Assembly: GCA_015680685.1 (NCBI GenBank)
Contig: MNCI01000242.1
Location: 1-20,336, forward strand
Origin: Gnetum montanum
Lineage: Eukaryota; Streptophyta; Gnetopsida; Gnetales; Gnetaceae
Direction of reading: 5' to 3'
Length of the DNA stretch: 20,336 nucleotides
Shown: piece by piece, positions 8,305 to 17,929 of the stretch
How positions within the stretch are numbered: the stretch's first letter is position 1
Layout of the letters: each line of letters starts with the position of its first letter
Notes under the pieces: model-generated
What the model was told of the DNA's origin: nothing
Seen by the model: the letters and a program-made list of their open reading frames with translations, nothing else
The model's database searches: none
Position numbers and translations under genes: made by a program

Positions 8305-8805
8305 TAATTCCAACAAAATTGGCATACCCAACTATCCCACACCTTTTGGGTCTACTGAACCACTTTTTGACATGCAACTAGTTGAACCACATTCATGCTG
8401 ACTTAGGGGTTTGAAGTAATGTTGCTGGTAGTACCCTATTTTTGAGCAGCCTTGAATAATTAGATGACAGATGAGGAGATTGACAAAATGTGATGTGTTG
8501 ACGTAGATAGTCTGGAAGAGAATTGCAAGCAACAATCAACATTTAGAATCCTTATGAAGCTATGCATCATCGCCATGATAAACATGATTGATTGAGAGAG
8601 ATCAAAGAGGGTGATCTTGTCTTGTGGCATTTCCTTAATGCCAAGACATCCAAATTCTCTTCTAACTAGCAAGGTCCTTTCATTGTCATTAAAAATCTTG
8701 GTAATGGAGTATACTACCTAGTGGACTCAGACAACAATCAATATTCGGATCTTTTAAACCAGGCATATCTCAAAAAATACTATATTAGAAGAAAAAAAAT
8801 CTTCT
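8305..8805 (+). pseudogene. Ty3/gypsy integrase C-terminal part
   Basis: Continuation of the integrase interrupted at 5924. It first reads FQQNWHTQLSHTFWVY-stop-TTF, matching the W-ELP-VLWAYRTT block that ends the catalytic core. After more decay, at about 8600-8785, it gives EGDLVLWHFLNAKTSKF, QGPFIVIKNLGNGVYYLVD and LLNQAYLKKYY. These match the GPY/F-type C-terminal domain of gypsy integrases, which contacts DNA and ends the pol polyprotein. Multiple stops. A purine run (AGAAGAAAAAAAATC, about 8786-8800) follows directly and could be a polypurine tract, but no LTR can be recognised beyond it. Confidence 0.82.
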
Positions 8806-9690
8806 TTAGGTCTATTCTAACCCTTATCTCTTACCTCATATATGTTCTATTACATTGTATTCGATTCCTTCCATTTCTTACTTTCCATCACACACACACA
8901 CACACATTCTCTCTCCCATGCAACCTCATATATGCTTCCCTATTTTTACTTATCCCATACTATTAATGCTTCTTCCTATAAGCACACTATGGTGAGGATG
9001 TTTATTAAGGATTTGCTTCATGCAGAGAGCAATGAGTGTTTTGCTGTTTTTGCTTCATGTGAGTGTGTTGAGTTTGAGTTAGATAGGGAGAGAATTTATC
9101 AATTTATTAAATTATCAGTTATCTATATCATTAAAGTGTGGGATCTAGCAAATGTTCTTCATTTCTTTTTCCATTTTCTTGCTTCTTGAATTCCAAATTC
9201 TCTATTTCATCTCTATCTCTCTCTTGTTTCTCTATTCTTCCTCTAACTCATTTTCCTATGTACTCCTTGCCTCTCATCAACACATCTGTGAGGATTGAGT
9301 AATTTTGTTCTATTCTAGTAAGGTTGTATTGAGAGTTAGAGTGGATAGGGTGAGAAAAATCATTAATGGCATCATTTTGGCCATTTTGTGTATGGGATTT
9401 AGCCATGCCTCTCCCTGTGGCATAGAACTATTCTCTTGACAGATGTATGGGTGATGTCCTAACATTCTCCCCTCATCATGCTTTTTTTCTCTCCATTTTC
9501 TTTTATAGATACATTACCAATTTATCATTGATTTTCTTCTTGATGGATCCTTCTTCGTCATCTTAGCAACATCCATTAAGGGGTAATGTTGTACCTACTT
9601 TTTTGCTATTTCAATGACCGAGACAAGTGTAGCTTTGATGTTGTTGCATTTGCTTGGGCCATCAAAATGTCCTCAAAATCATAATCACAA
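8806..9690. other. AT-rich non-coding stretch with CA microsatellite
   Basis: No gene recognised. It contains a (CA)9 run at about 8889-8906 and pyrimidine-rich tracts (CTCTATCTCTCTCTTG near 9205). An open frame of 115 codons (8842-9189) has no motif I know and a low-complexity start. By position this should hold the 3' LTR of the gypsy element, but no matching copy is found near 2100-3590. Confidence 0.35.
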
Positions 9691-10330
9691 GCATTAGTTT
9701 CGATGCTTTTGGCAGCTTTGGAAAGACAAAAACAACAAGTGTCAGATGCTAGGAGGTGATGCTAATGCTGGTGACGATGCTAACTTGTGCATCACCACTA
9801 CATCATGTAGTAACTAGTGTCTTGCCCCTAATTTCACATTTGACAACCAGTCTATATCACCTTCTAGGTGATGGGCATCAGTTTCAACGATTTCAGCAAC
9901 TTTGTAAGACATGAAACATCATATTCCACCTATGTGAGGCCAGGCGATGTTGACATTGACAATGTCACTTTTGTGTCATCACACAAGAACACATCATCTG
10001 ACTGTAGTCTTGTCTTCAATAGTCTTCTGATGATTGGCTTGCATCATTTCCAAGGCAAGAGACATCAGTTTTGGCAACTTTGGAGGGCTCTTGGAGGGTT
10101 AGAATTGCACCTTGCACCTAGGTGATGTTGGGTGACGTTGGCATCAATGTCACCTAGGTGGTGTCATTTCTAGGGAAAACATGAAAACTTGACCTCTAAT
10201 GATGCTTTGTTGATCCTATGTGATTGTCGACGTCCATTTGACATCACCCTGGTGATGTGTGACATCAATCTAGGTGTTGACAATGGTCCTTGGGATCCTA
10301 GGATGGCAATTTCGAGGGCAGGATGTGTGT
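9691..10330. repeat. Degenerate ~185-bp tandem repeat
   Basis: Three diverged units start at about 9691, 9875 and 10062 (spacing 184 and 187 bp). Each begins GCATYAGTTT or similar, then CAGCAACTTTG or GGCARCTTTG, and is followed about 60 bp later by a GGTGATGYT...GACRATG...GTCAC block. A fourth partial unit may start near 10249. The third unit carries two perfect 10-bp palindromes, CACCTAGGTG, at 10115-10124 and 10151-10160. No protein is recognisable. Divergence between units is high, so the array is old. Confidence 0.5.
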
Positions 10331-10365
10331 TGATGTTGACACAAATGTGTCATCATTTCCCAACA

Positions 10366-11350
10366 TCATTAACATTACTTCCCTTCACATGCACTTTGAG
10401 ATTCCAAAAATGCTCTAAGTCAATTGCATTGGAGTTCGAGTGAATTTTGGAAGCCCTAAGTCTATAAATACCAAGCTCAAACTCAAATTCAAGGTCGTTT
10501 TTTTGAGATTCAAGAGTGCATTTCGAATTTTGAGAGATTTGGAGCACAAGCATCTACACCAATTGCATCACTTGTGAGCTCCATGGCCATTCCAGCATCC
10601 CTTGTAGTTTGTGAACTCAGTCTCAGCACTGGCGGCATAGGTCAGCATGCTGACACCAACGTTAGCATGACTAGGGCCAGTGTTCGTGTCATGAAGGCTA
10701 GCGCTAATGTGTAGCACCCATTCATAGGTAGCAAGGGCCAATACCCGAAGCCCGCAACCCCACTCGACCCCTTGGAAAAAAAGTTGGTTGAAAAAATAAA
10801 ATGCATTGGTAACTTTCTTTTTATGACAATCAAACTGACATTAACATATAAAATGAAAATGAAATTGGCAGCCCCAAGATGTAGCTCTGCAACAGGTCAA
10901 TTAATATTAATTTTAAGAATTAAGAGATAATTTTGAAATGAAATTGCCATAGTAAAAATCTGTGCAAGATTCATTGGATTTGAAAGTCAAAACTCTTTTT
11001 TTTATTTAACCTAAAATACCCAATTAGGATCATCTACACATTTGCAAACCAAAGAAATGACCACAAAAGAGATAAATTAATAATCTCAGACCTGATCAAT
11101 GGCATAATAATATTTTATGTTTTCCAGCAACACTCATAAAACAAGATAATCTGAATTTAACTCTTGTAACTATCTTACCATTAATCATTTAATTAAGCAA
11201 TTCATATGTTCAACAACAGAGAATAGATAAATCACAACCATATATTAACATCCTAAGTTTTCTTGTACTCTATAAGACTTATAGAAAGATATTAAAATCA
11301 AACTTGAGAAGGTATAAAAAAAAAATATAAGTCAAGATTCAGATTCAAGA
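10366..11350. other. AT-rich stretch, TATA box, no gene seen
   Basis: Apart from the TATA-like box (10462-10470) I see only AT-rich unassigned sequence. Between 10600 and 10720 there is a short GC-richer segment rich in GCTAGC/GTTAGC-like words, with no motif recognised. By position it might hold the 3' portion of the minus-strand gypsy fragment, but no RT, RNase H or integrase block can be read on that strand. Confidence 0.35.
10462..10470 (+). promoter_or_regulatory. TATA-like box downstream of tandem repeats
   Basis: CTATAAATA, close to the plant consensus TATA box and following a ~185-bp repeat array. This layout resembles an LTR U3 region with repeated enhancer-like units before the promoter. 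No transcript or LTR boundaries can be shown from sequence alone. Confidence 0.35.
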
Positions 11351-11569
11351 TTTATGCATTCAAAGGGGAAGTGTTCATCAACCAAAGTCCAACCAAAACC
11401 CAAGAATTCAACAATTCTAAAACATTCATGAATATCCATGGGTCCAAGGACACTCACTTTTTGCTGGTGGTACCAATCCTTATAGTAGGGATCCTTGGCC
11501 CATGTTGGCTATCTGTTGCCAAAAATGCCCCAAATCATTATGGGTGTTTCTGAATTGGTATAGAAACAA

Positions 11570-11850
11570 CTCTCATTCAAGTCATTTAAGTGGGAGAGTG
11601 TAGAGGATAGGATTATAGAAAATTCCCCCCTATGTTTCCCCACATGTATCACTAAGAAATCAACAGGGTAAGACCAGCCACTTATGGTGGTAATGACATC
11701 GTCTGCTTGTCCTAGTGGGATAGTGATTGAGTGATTTGCAAGCTCTAATTGGATGTTGCTTTTCTTTAGTGGAGGAAGATTCCAAGATTTTTACATATTT
11801 TGTGAGATTAGGTTTACTCTTGACCTAGAATCTAGTAGAGGTTTGCATGG
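11570..11850 (-). pseudogene. Ty3/gypsy aspartic protease remnant
   Basis: On the minus strand the reading begins KPLLDSRSRVNLISQNM, followed by a stop, then WNLPPLKKSNIQLELANHS, TIPLGQADDVITTISGW and SYPVDFLVIHVGK. This matches the retropepsin of plant gypsy elements, which cleaves the gag-pol polyprotein: catalytic LIDSGAS-x-NLM, LQLADRS, P-G-V-DV, FPVDFVVL. The catalytic loop DSG is here DSR, and the expected ILGRPFL block is degenerate (FSIILSSTLS). It lies downstream of the gag remnant on the same strand, as expected. RT does not follow, so the element is truncated after this domain. Confidence 0.72.
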
Positions 11851-12399
11851 TTTATGTCCTGCTATTTGGAGATATATTAAGGGACTTCTTGGATCTGTTC
11901 TCTTCTTGGGAAGTGCTCTTGCCTTGATCCAGTGTGTGACAATGAGTGACCATGACAGTGGTCAAATTCAAGTCTATTGAATGTGAAAGCTTGGTATTCT
12001 CTTGAGGAGCATGTGTGGATGGGGTTATTGTGGGTGAAGTTCCCATTCTTTGAATCTTTTCTAGACTTATTCTGAAAAATAGACATTTCCTGGATCTAGG
12101 TTCATTCATTATCACATCCTCTTGTGTAATTATGACCATGGTAGCATTCTTTGGCTGCAGTTGTGTTGGCAGTTCTCCTTACATAACCTGTGGCAGTAAT
12201 GGTGGTAGAGAATTAGGAGGTTGAACTGATGGACCTATTGTTGTTTGATGTGTGTAAGGATTTGGATCCATTCTTGGCATAGTGGGCTTGTAATGCTCTA
12301 GTGGATAGTAGTGAGAGAAAGTATGGATTGAAGCATTTCTTAGAGAGATTGGAGGTTGAACGTAATATCCATAAGAATTAGGTTGCCTATATGGATATT

Positions 12400-12550
12400 G
12401 TTATTGTGGTGGTGGCATTCCCCACAGTTAGGGTTGTTGCCATTGCTGCTGGTATTGCTCTTGTGGTTGAGGATAGACTCCGCTTGGATAGTATGTTGGT
12501 TGGAAGAGTTGTTTGAGATTACCTTGTGGGTAAGGTAATTGGTTAGGCAT
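12400..12550 (-). pseudogene. Gag C-terminal Gln/Pro-rich tail
   Basis: Minus-strand reading after the gag stop: PNQLPYPQGNLKQL, PTYYPSGVYPQPQEQYQQQW, then a Pro/Gln stretch. This kind of tail joins gag to protease in plant gypsy elements. Plus-strand open frames opposite it are composition shadows. Confidence 0.5.
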
Positions 12551-13520
12551 CTACTTCTTGGCAAATCTCAAGTTAAGTGCATATGCCCCAGACTCTTGCA
12601 AGTGGGCCATGATAGGACAACATCCATTAGCATGTTCATATTGGCACACTTTGCATCCTTCTTCATCTTTTGAATTGAAGTCTATAAATTCTTTAACTAC
12701 AACAACTTTTCCATTATGTTTGTAAATCTCTTGTCCATTATCTTTTCTTTTCTTGTCTTTTTCTTTGTTCCTATTTAAGACTTGTTTAGCCTTCTCTTCC
12801 ACAATCTTTAATGCAATAGCAAGTTTTTCATTTACCGAGTTCCACATTTTCTCTACCCTTGTCACAATGTCATTGACTGATTTTTGGATTAGCAAAGTCT
12901 TCTTTTGAATGACATCCTTCAAAGTTTCATATTCTTGTCTATTGTACATTTTAACATCTCTTTTCCTTATTGCAAGATCTCAATTGTATGCCTTAGCTGA
13001 TTCCCTTTTCTTCAATTCTCATTCTTCTTTGGCCACCTGGTCTATCAGTCTTTGAAATCTAAGGGCTGTCATTTCTAATAATTTTCCTTGGGCATATATC
13101 CCAAGGGTTTCTCTAGTCTTGTTTCTTAACGCATTAATAATATGCCTTAGTTGTTCCCTTTGTGAAAATCCATGGGCTAGGCATCTATGCAGTAAAGAAT
13201 AATATCTGCCCATTGCCATGTCAAGGGATTCATGTGTCCCTTACTTCTGTCCTTAGATTTGTTTCCTTAAATTTGACACTCTTGAATAGGCTTGGTACTT
13301 ATCATTGAAGAGCTCTAGCATGGTATTCCATCTTTGGATCAATTTTGGTTCTAAGAACTGGTACTAGCTTCCTTGATGAGAGTCATGGGAAACAATTTAA
13401 ACTTTTGTCAATCACTCTTGATATTTTGAAGATTGTGGATGGTGCTATGGGTTCACATTATATCCACCTTCAAATTTGGGAATGTTATTCATGTCTAGTC
13501 GTTTGATACGACTATCCTTT
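12551..13520 (-). pseudogene. Ty3/gypsy gag pseudogene
   Basis: Capsid-like gag that would package element RNA. In minus-strand order it begins NNIPKFEGG (about 13500). About 13320-13240 gives ELFNDKYQAYSRVSNLRKQI. Next is the core open frame (13219-13019): MAMGRYYSLLHRCLAHGFS, QLRHIINALRNKTRETL, AQGKLLEMTALRFQRLIDQV. This is the Retrotrans_gag pattern (ES-EA-ERY-LLR-CPHHG, Q-FYNGL, AAGG-L, A-LI). A second frame (12949-12551) holds a Lys/Glu-rich helical segment and a knuckle-like C-x2-C-x4-H-x3-CC sequence (CKVCQYEHANGCC), then HLQESGAYALNLRF. Frames are broken in several places. Relative to the plus-strand gypsy it is inverted, so it belongs to a different insertion. Confidence 0.75.
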
Positions 13521-13575
13521 ATGTGCTTGGTAGGGATATACACTGCTTCTTTAATGTTAATCATGTTGTGAGTGG

Positions 13576-14306
13576 CTAGTAGGGGTTCTTCATGATTGTC
13601 GAGTTCATAGGCTCGATTGTAGTTGTGACCTCTTTGATGCTCATAGTGTTGTTCCCTTTCTTCATGTTTGATTCTGTCTCTTTGTTGTTCATAATCATCT
13701 TCTTCTTCGTTAGGATACCTTCTTCGATATTCATGTCTCTCATGATCCCTACATTTTTCCCTGTCATAGGCTCTGGGTCTTCATTCCCTCTTGTTGGATT
13801 CCATTGATGATTGTGAGGAGGAAGAGGAAGCAGTTGGAGAACAGTGCCGATTGGTTATCCTTTTGTGACTTTGTGATTCATTCTCCTGTGCTTATGCGAA
13901 AGCTCTTAAGTCTTGAGCTTCGCCTATATTTGGAGTCTTCTACATCTCTCATAGGTGTTTTCACAAGGGTTGAATGCAGTTGTATTTTGACAAGTTCCTC
14001 TAGACGAATGATAGATGTTTGTGAATGGGATTCATGAGTTTGGTGGAGTTTCTCCATTAGGAATGTATCATTGTTGATTTCTTCTAGGATAACATTGTGA
14101 GTTACTTGCTTTCCTTTGTTGTTCTCATGTCTTGTCTCCATGGCAACATCCATTCTTACTTGTGTTTCTTTGGGTTGATATGATGTGGTCATGTGTTTAG
14201 TAACATGATATCCTTTTTGTGCATGGCCAAGGTTCAACCTCATTAAGGTTTTCTGCAACATTGATGGTGCTAAACGTTTAGGATGCAAAACTATGTTGCC
14301 CTGCAA
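13576..14306 (-). pseudogene. Probable upstream part of the gag ORF or leader
   Basis: Minus-strand open frames upstream of gag. The larger (14306-13878, 142 codons) is Gln/Thr/Lys/Arg-rich, with YHVTKHMTTSYQPKETQV and a basic end (KYRRSSRLKSF). The next piece (13767-13576) contains repeated Arg/Glu/Asn/Met-rich stretches that, in the alternative frame, read as an Arg/Glu/Tyr/His-rich low-complexity segment. No domain recognised. Position between the candidate primer-binding site and gag suggests an N-terminal gag extension. Function unknown. Confidence 0.4.
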
Positions 14307-14596
14307 ATCTCTCCACCCTAGCTGTTCATCCTAATGGAAGACAAATGTGAAGTCAGGATAATATATATTTGTATGAGCATATGAAATTTTGGTTTGCATG
14401 GTGTCTTTTGTCATGACTCCTCCGAGTTTCTTTGGCAAGTGGTGACTTTTGCTTAAGTGTCAAAGCCATGTTATATGTTTGCCGCTCTTAAGTGTGTGTG
14501 TGTTAAGAAGATTGATTAAATGTGTGTAGGATAAACTTTTTGATTCTAAATACAACGAACTTTGTAAGATCAACTACTAAGTAAACATTGACACAT

Positions 14597-14614
14597 CCTT
14601 GGCAATGATGCCAA
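14597..14614 (-). other. Candidate primer-binding site of the minus-strand gypsy
   Basis: On the minus strand TTGGCATCATTGCCAAGG, close to the TTTGGCGCCGTTGCCGGGG-type sequence that follows the 5' LTR in many plant gypsy elements. It sits directly upstream of the gag remnant in the right orientation. If correct, the LTR occupies 14615 upward (its plus-strand edge would read TGATGAGTGG). The other LTR boundary was not found. Confidence 0.4.
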
Positions 14615-15000
14615 TGATGAGTGGTAGGGTATTGCAACACTTCACCATACAAGTCACAAGTACACGCACGCTACCAAGTTGTAATATGTGGATGGACAAT
14701 GTAAGTATGCTAGAAATTGATAATCGGTTTGTAATCGTTGTCTTCCCACTTCAAGTTAGTGAGGTGCAAGTGTATGGTTTAACTCTAAGTGAGGCATATG
14801 TTATCTTGATGTTGTCAGCTCATATTACTCCCAAGTGCAAATAGAATAGAAATGAGAATAAGGTCTAAATCTAAGTGATAACAAAAATGCAAGTTTATTC
14901 TATCCTATGGTGATGAGTAGCCAGTCTTGGCTTGTTTTGGTCGAGAGGCAAACTTGTCTCGCGCGATAGTGGGGGAGGGGGGAGTGCATTTGTCGCCCTC
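14615..15000 (-). other. Possible LTR remnant, otherwise unassigned
   Basis: Non-coding stretch adjacent to the candidate primer-binding site. If that site is real, this would be LTR sequence of the minus-strand gypsy element. No second copy lies in the window, so neither length nor ends can be checked. An 81-codon open frame on the plus strand (14599-14844) has no recognisable motif. Confidence 0.25.
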
Positions 15001-15007
15001 CACGTAA

Positions 15008-15176
15008 CACACCACATGCAGAGGAGCCAAAGAGTCATTGTAGGGGAGCCGAATCTGAAAAGTCAAAGAGCCAAAGAGTCACTGTAGGGGAGCTAAATCT
15101 CTATTTGATTGATGCCCCCTAACCCTTGGGCTCCCCATTTGCCTCTTCGTATTTCCTCACGTGCATGCACCACGTA
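15008..15176. repeat. ~115-bp repeat family, left cluster (two units)
   Basis: A partial unit (15008-15068) and a full unit (15069-15176) sharing GAGCCAAAGAGTCAYTGTAG, then ATGCCCCCTAACCCTTGGGC, CTCCCCATT and TATTTCCTCACGTGC. The same unit occurs twice at 17930-18133. The repeat is non-coding and ends in CATGCACCAC-type sequence that also begins the next unit, so the family is tandem by nature. Confidence 0.75.
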
Positions 15177-15208
15177 AGATCTCATGAAATAAGAAAAAAC
15201 ATGAACCT

Positions 15209-15283
15209 AAGAGCCACAGCTTTTCGTATTCCCATTGCGTAGAATGTGAAACAAAGAGCCATAGCTTTTCGTATTCCCACTGC
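15209..15283. repeat. Two ~30-bp direct repeats, 45-bp period
   Basis: AAGAGCCAYAGCTTTTCGTA followed by TTCCCAYTGC occurs at 15209-15238 and 15254-15283, with two differences. It lies just inside the left cluster of the ~115-bp family, and its AAAGAGCC start resembles that family. Confidence 0.8.
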
Positions 15284-15305
15284 ACACATAAAAAGGCCAA
15301 ACACA

Positions 15306-15328
15306 GAATGGGAATGGGAATGGGAATG
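15306..15328. repeat. Short GGGAAT hexamer array
   Basis: About four imperfect GGGAAT units, followed by a partial inverse (GAATTCCATTTCCATT). Simple-sequence repeat with no coding meaning. Confidence 0.7.
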
Positions 15329-15424
15329 AGAATTCCATTTCCATTATGTCTCCGTCTTCGTATGCAACTGCTATTGTAGGCTGCCTGGCCCAATCGAACT
15401 AGCTTCAATGATGCCAACTTTGGA

Positions 15425-16160
15425 GCTCCACTGGAGCGCTAGAGAGGCATCTACAATGGTGGCCTATGCTTTAGCTGCAATAACAAGCTCATTAGCATGT
15501 GCTTCTTCAACCAAGGCAGCAATAAGGTAGTGGGGCAGTTGGCCCTTGCTGCATCCTCGCTCAACATCAAGGGCCACGACATGCACACGTCATCGACAAT
15601 TGCCAACAACATAGTGGTCGACATCAACGTGCTTGGCTATGCGAACGACACTACCTGCAGCATGGCCTGGCTTGCACGAATCGCCATCTACAAGGTCTGG
15701 TGGGACTATGGTTGCTTTAGCTTCAACATCCTTGCGGCCTTGGATGCCACTCTGTTTGACGGCATTGACATGCTTTTGCTCTCGCTTGGCCACAACCCAT
15801 AGCAATACTACACCAACAGCATTGCCATCGGTGCCTTCACTGCTGCAGTCCACTGCCATGTCTTTGTCGCTTACTTGGCTGGAAACTCTGGACACAGCGT
15901 TGACATTGCCTCAAATTTCATGCCCTGGTTCATGACCATCGTTGCTAGCACACCCTCGACCATGACTTCCTAACCATCACAGTGCTCGCCGATGGCAGCA
16001 AGTATGTTGAAACCTCACTCTACTCCGGGGAACTGCTATTGGAAGACCGAAATCTTACACTCATCTATGTTGGAAACACCAGCCTCAATGGTGACAGAAA
16101 TGCGAACTTCTACACTTGTGGTAGCTTGGGCCCCGGAGGTAGAGGAGGTGTGAATCATAA
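15425..16160 (+). pseudogene. Subtilisin-like serine protease (subtilase) fragment
   Basis: Internal part of a plant subtilase (S8A), a secreted serine protease family of roughly 750 residues; about 235 remain. In order: CNNKLISMCFFNQGS (usual CN-KLIGAR-F-KGY), KGHDMHTSSTIA with the catalytic His (codon 15575), NVLGYANDTTCSMAWLARIA and IYKVWWDYGCFSFNILAALD (usual A-GMAP-ARIAVYKVCW--GC--SDILAA-D), GIDMLLLSLG, YYTNSIAIGAF, AYLAGNSGHS with the oxyanion Asn (15884), then ADGSKYVETSLYSGE and LIYVGNTS entering the PA domain. The catalytic Asp and Ser regions, signal peptide and I9 propeptide are absent. Stops at 15440 and 15800 and a one-base frameshift near 15955 kill it. No intron is seen. GRGGVN at the end may be the CDRGGVN block after a deletion. 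Confidence 0.88.
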
Positions 16161-16590
16161 TACAATTTTTGTTATAATAGCTAAAAGATCCCTTCATTTA
16201 GGTTTTTTTTGGATAAAATTTATATATGAATTAGGCCAATATGTTTTTTGAGTAGCTTTGTTTGAATGTATGTTTTAAGCATAAAATTTTGTAGGCAGGG
16301 GTAGGATGAGGGGTAGAGCCAAAGGCATTCAAGGAAAGATTGTAATGGCTACAATTGAAGCTACAGCCTGAGGGGAAGGGTTTTCTGAAGTTTCTATGTC
16401 AACAATAGCCTTTGGTTATTGGAATCTCTTTCTAGAAACAAACTTTCTGCCAGTCTTTTTATGTGTGTTTTTGTAAATTTTTTATAATGAATTGTAATGT
16501 GTTGAACATTACATTTTTATGATTTTGTGCAATTTTCATAGTTTCACTTCAAGCTAAGCTCTTTTGTCATCAGTACTTAGCATGCCTTCC
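16161..16590. other. Unassigned AT-rich stretch after the subtilase fragment
   Basis: No gene recognised. A slightly purine-rich patch (16290-16385: GGGGTAGGATGAGGGGTAGA and following) is not coding in any frame I can justify. It may be downstream DNA captured with the subtilase fragment or unrelated filler. Confidence 0.35.
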
Positions 16591-16599
16591 TATACATTT

Positions 16600-16948
16600 G
16601 CATTCCCAATGGATAATGATTATAAACATTTCATTATAAATAAAGTTGGTTATTTATAATCATTTCATTATATATATATCGTATGGATAATGCTAACCGA
16701 GATATAATCATTATGGGTTAGCATTATGAATGATTAAATAATATCTCTAATATTATGGATTATGAGTAATATTTCATCATATCTTGGCTTTATTTATTAT
16801 GAAAATGTTATTGTTCAAATGAAACTTATAATCCATAATATCTCAGATTATAATTATGGATTATTGCCCTAATTATAATAATCTCATAACATTTATTGGA
16901 TTCCACAATAATTATAATATAATAATTATGAATGAAGGAATCAAATCG
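16600..16948. repeat. AT-rich stretch with nested hairpins, MITE-like
   Basis: Several perfect inverted repeats: ATTATAAATAA/TTATTTATAAT (16633-16643 with 16650-16660, 6-nt loop); ATAATGCTAACC/GGTTAGCATTAT (16687-16698 with 16716-16727, 17-nt loop); and a longer near match of ATATTATGGATTATGAG (16751-16767) with CTTATAATCCATAATAT (about 16827-16843). The density exceeds what I would expect from AT-richness alone and resembles a MITE or decayed palindromic element. No terminal repeat plus target duplication could be fixed. It ends sharply where the GC-rich LINE derivative begins. Confidence 0.45.
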
Positions 16949-17639
16949 TGAGAGGGGGGGAATGTTTTCACTTGCATCAGAGGGCACAGGGCAGGCACAG
17001 GCGGACATGGGTACGCAGACTGGCAATGGCCTCACTTTGAGCGAAGCGCATGAGGAAAGGCAGGCGGTCTCGCTGGCTACACTAAAAGGCCCCGGGGAGT
17101 TTGAGACCTACTCGCGCGAGGGTTTGGTGATGAGGCTAAAGGTTGGTCGCCCGGCGGCCGGCACCCTGGAACGGTTAAAACGCAGCTTGCTCAGCAAGTT
17201 TGTGTCAGAGGACACGCGGCCGTGGATGGACTTGATTTGGCGATGGGTCCGGTCGGTTTGGGGGCTGGACACAATGATGGTCAAAAGCCCGGCTAATGAC
17301 CGTCTCTTGTTTTGCTTCGACTTGGTGACGGACAAGGAGCACGTCCTGGTGGAAGGGCCTTGGTTTTATGGGGCACGGGGGTTGGCACCTTGGTGCTCAA
17401 GGGCGCACCGAGATAAGGGTCTTTTTCAGTGGGCACCAGTTTGGGTGCGATTGCACGGTCTCCCCCTTGAATACTGGTCGATGAACTTTCTGAAATTGCT
17501 AGCTGATCTCTTTGGCGAGTTTATAAAATTTGACCCATTCACTGCGGGGATGGATCGTTTGGGTTTTGCAAGGTTCTGTGTATGGCAATCACTGCGCTCC
17601 GAGGACTGCATGGACGAAATTGTGCTGGACACAGATTGA
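16932..17639 (+). pseudogene. LINE ORF1-type protein with DUF4283
   Basis: The longest plausible real reading frame of the window (235 codons from the first ATG; 16962 is a better start because the first ten codons lie in AT-rich flank). The DUF4283 domain, found in plant LINE ORF1-like RNA-binding proteins, is clear: SLLSKFVSEDTRPWMDLIW, VKSPANDRLLFCFDLVTDKE, VLVEGPWFYGARGLA, FQWAPVWVRLHGLPLEYWS, LLADLFGEFIKFDPFTAGMD and RLGFARFCVWQSL. A zinc knuckle should follow. After the stop at 17637-17639 only VQFENLWPQPCLR is seen, so the knuckle is damaged. ORF1 proteins are typically longer than this. ORF2 is absent and 3' tail sequence follows directly. Confidence 0.82.
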
Positions 17640-17920
17640 GGGGAGGAAAGGATCCTAGTACAGTTCGAAAACCTGTGGCCCCAGCCTTGCCTGAGGGCAT
17701 CACTGGCGAGGTCGACCATGCGAAACAGGGCCGCCCAACACCTGGGCTTGAAGAAGGTGGCTGAAGCTCATTGGAAAGAAGGGATAGGTGGCAAAAAAGG
17801 GCTTGACAGAACCCGCAAGGGTGTCGCGGGTTGGGGTTGGGGCTGCCTCCCTTGTATAGTCGTTCTTTTTGGGAATAAATTTTGCTCGATTTTTTCCAAA
17901 AAGAAATATATATATATATA
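16950..17920 (+). mobile_element. LINE derivative: ORF1 joined to 3' end, ORF2 missing
   Basis: A GC-rich block starting abruptly at about 16950 after AT-rich palindromic DNA. It contains ORF1 (DUF4283), a degenerate knuckle region, and a 3' end reading GGGAATAAATTTTGCTCGAT with a T-rich tract. It closes with AAAAAGAAATATATATATAT and an N at 17921. Endonuclease, RT and zf-RVT coding are all missing, so the copy is an internal-deletion derivative rather than a 5'-truncated one. No target-site duplication could be established; the N and the TA run obscure the right edge. Confidence 0.6.
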
Positions 17921-17929
17921 NACGCATGC

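Noticed and set aside
8842-9189. 115-codon open frame as a gene
   Set aside because: Starts across a CA microsatellite, has no known motif, and the composition matches the AT-rich surroundings.
12356-12538. Leu/Trp-rich plus-strand frame resembling a membrane protein
   Set aside because: It is the complement of the Gln/Pro-rich gag tail, which explains the Leu/Trp bias.
15590-15895. 101-codon minus-strand frame and 100-codon plus frame over the subtilase
   Set aside because: Shadows of the subtilase fragment, which has the only recognisable motifs.
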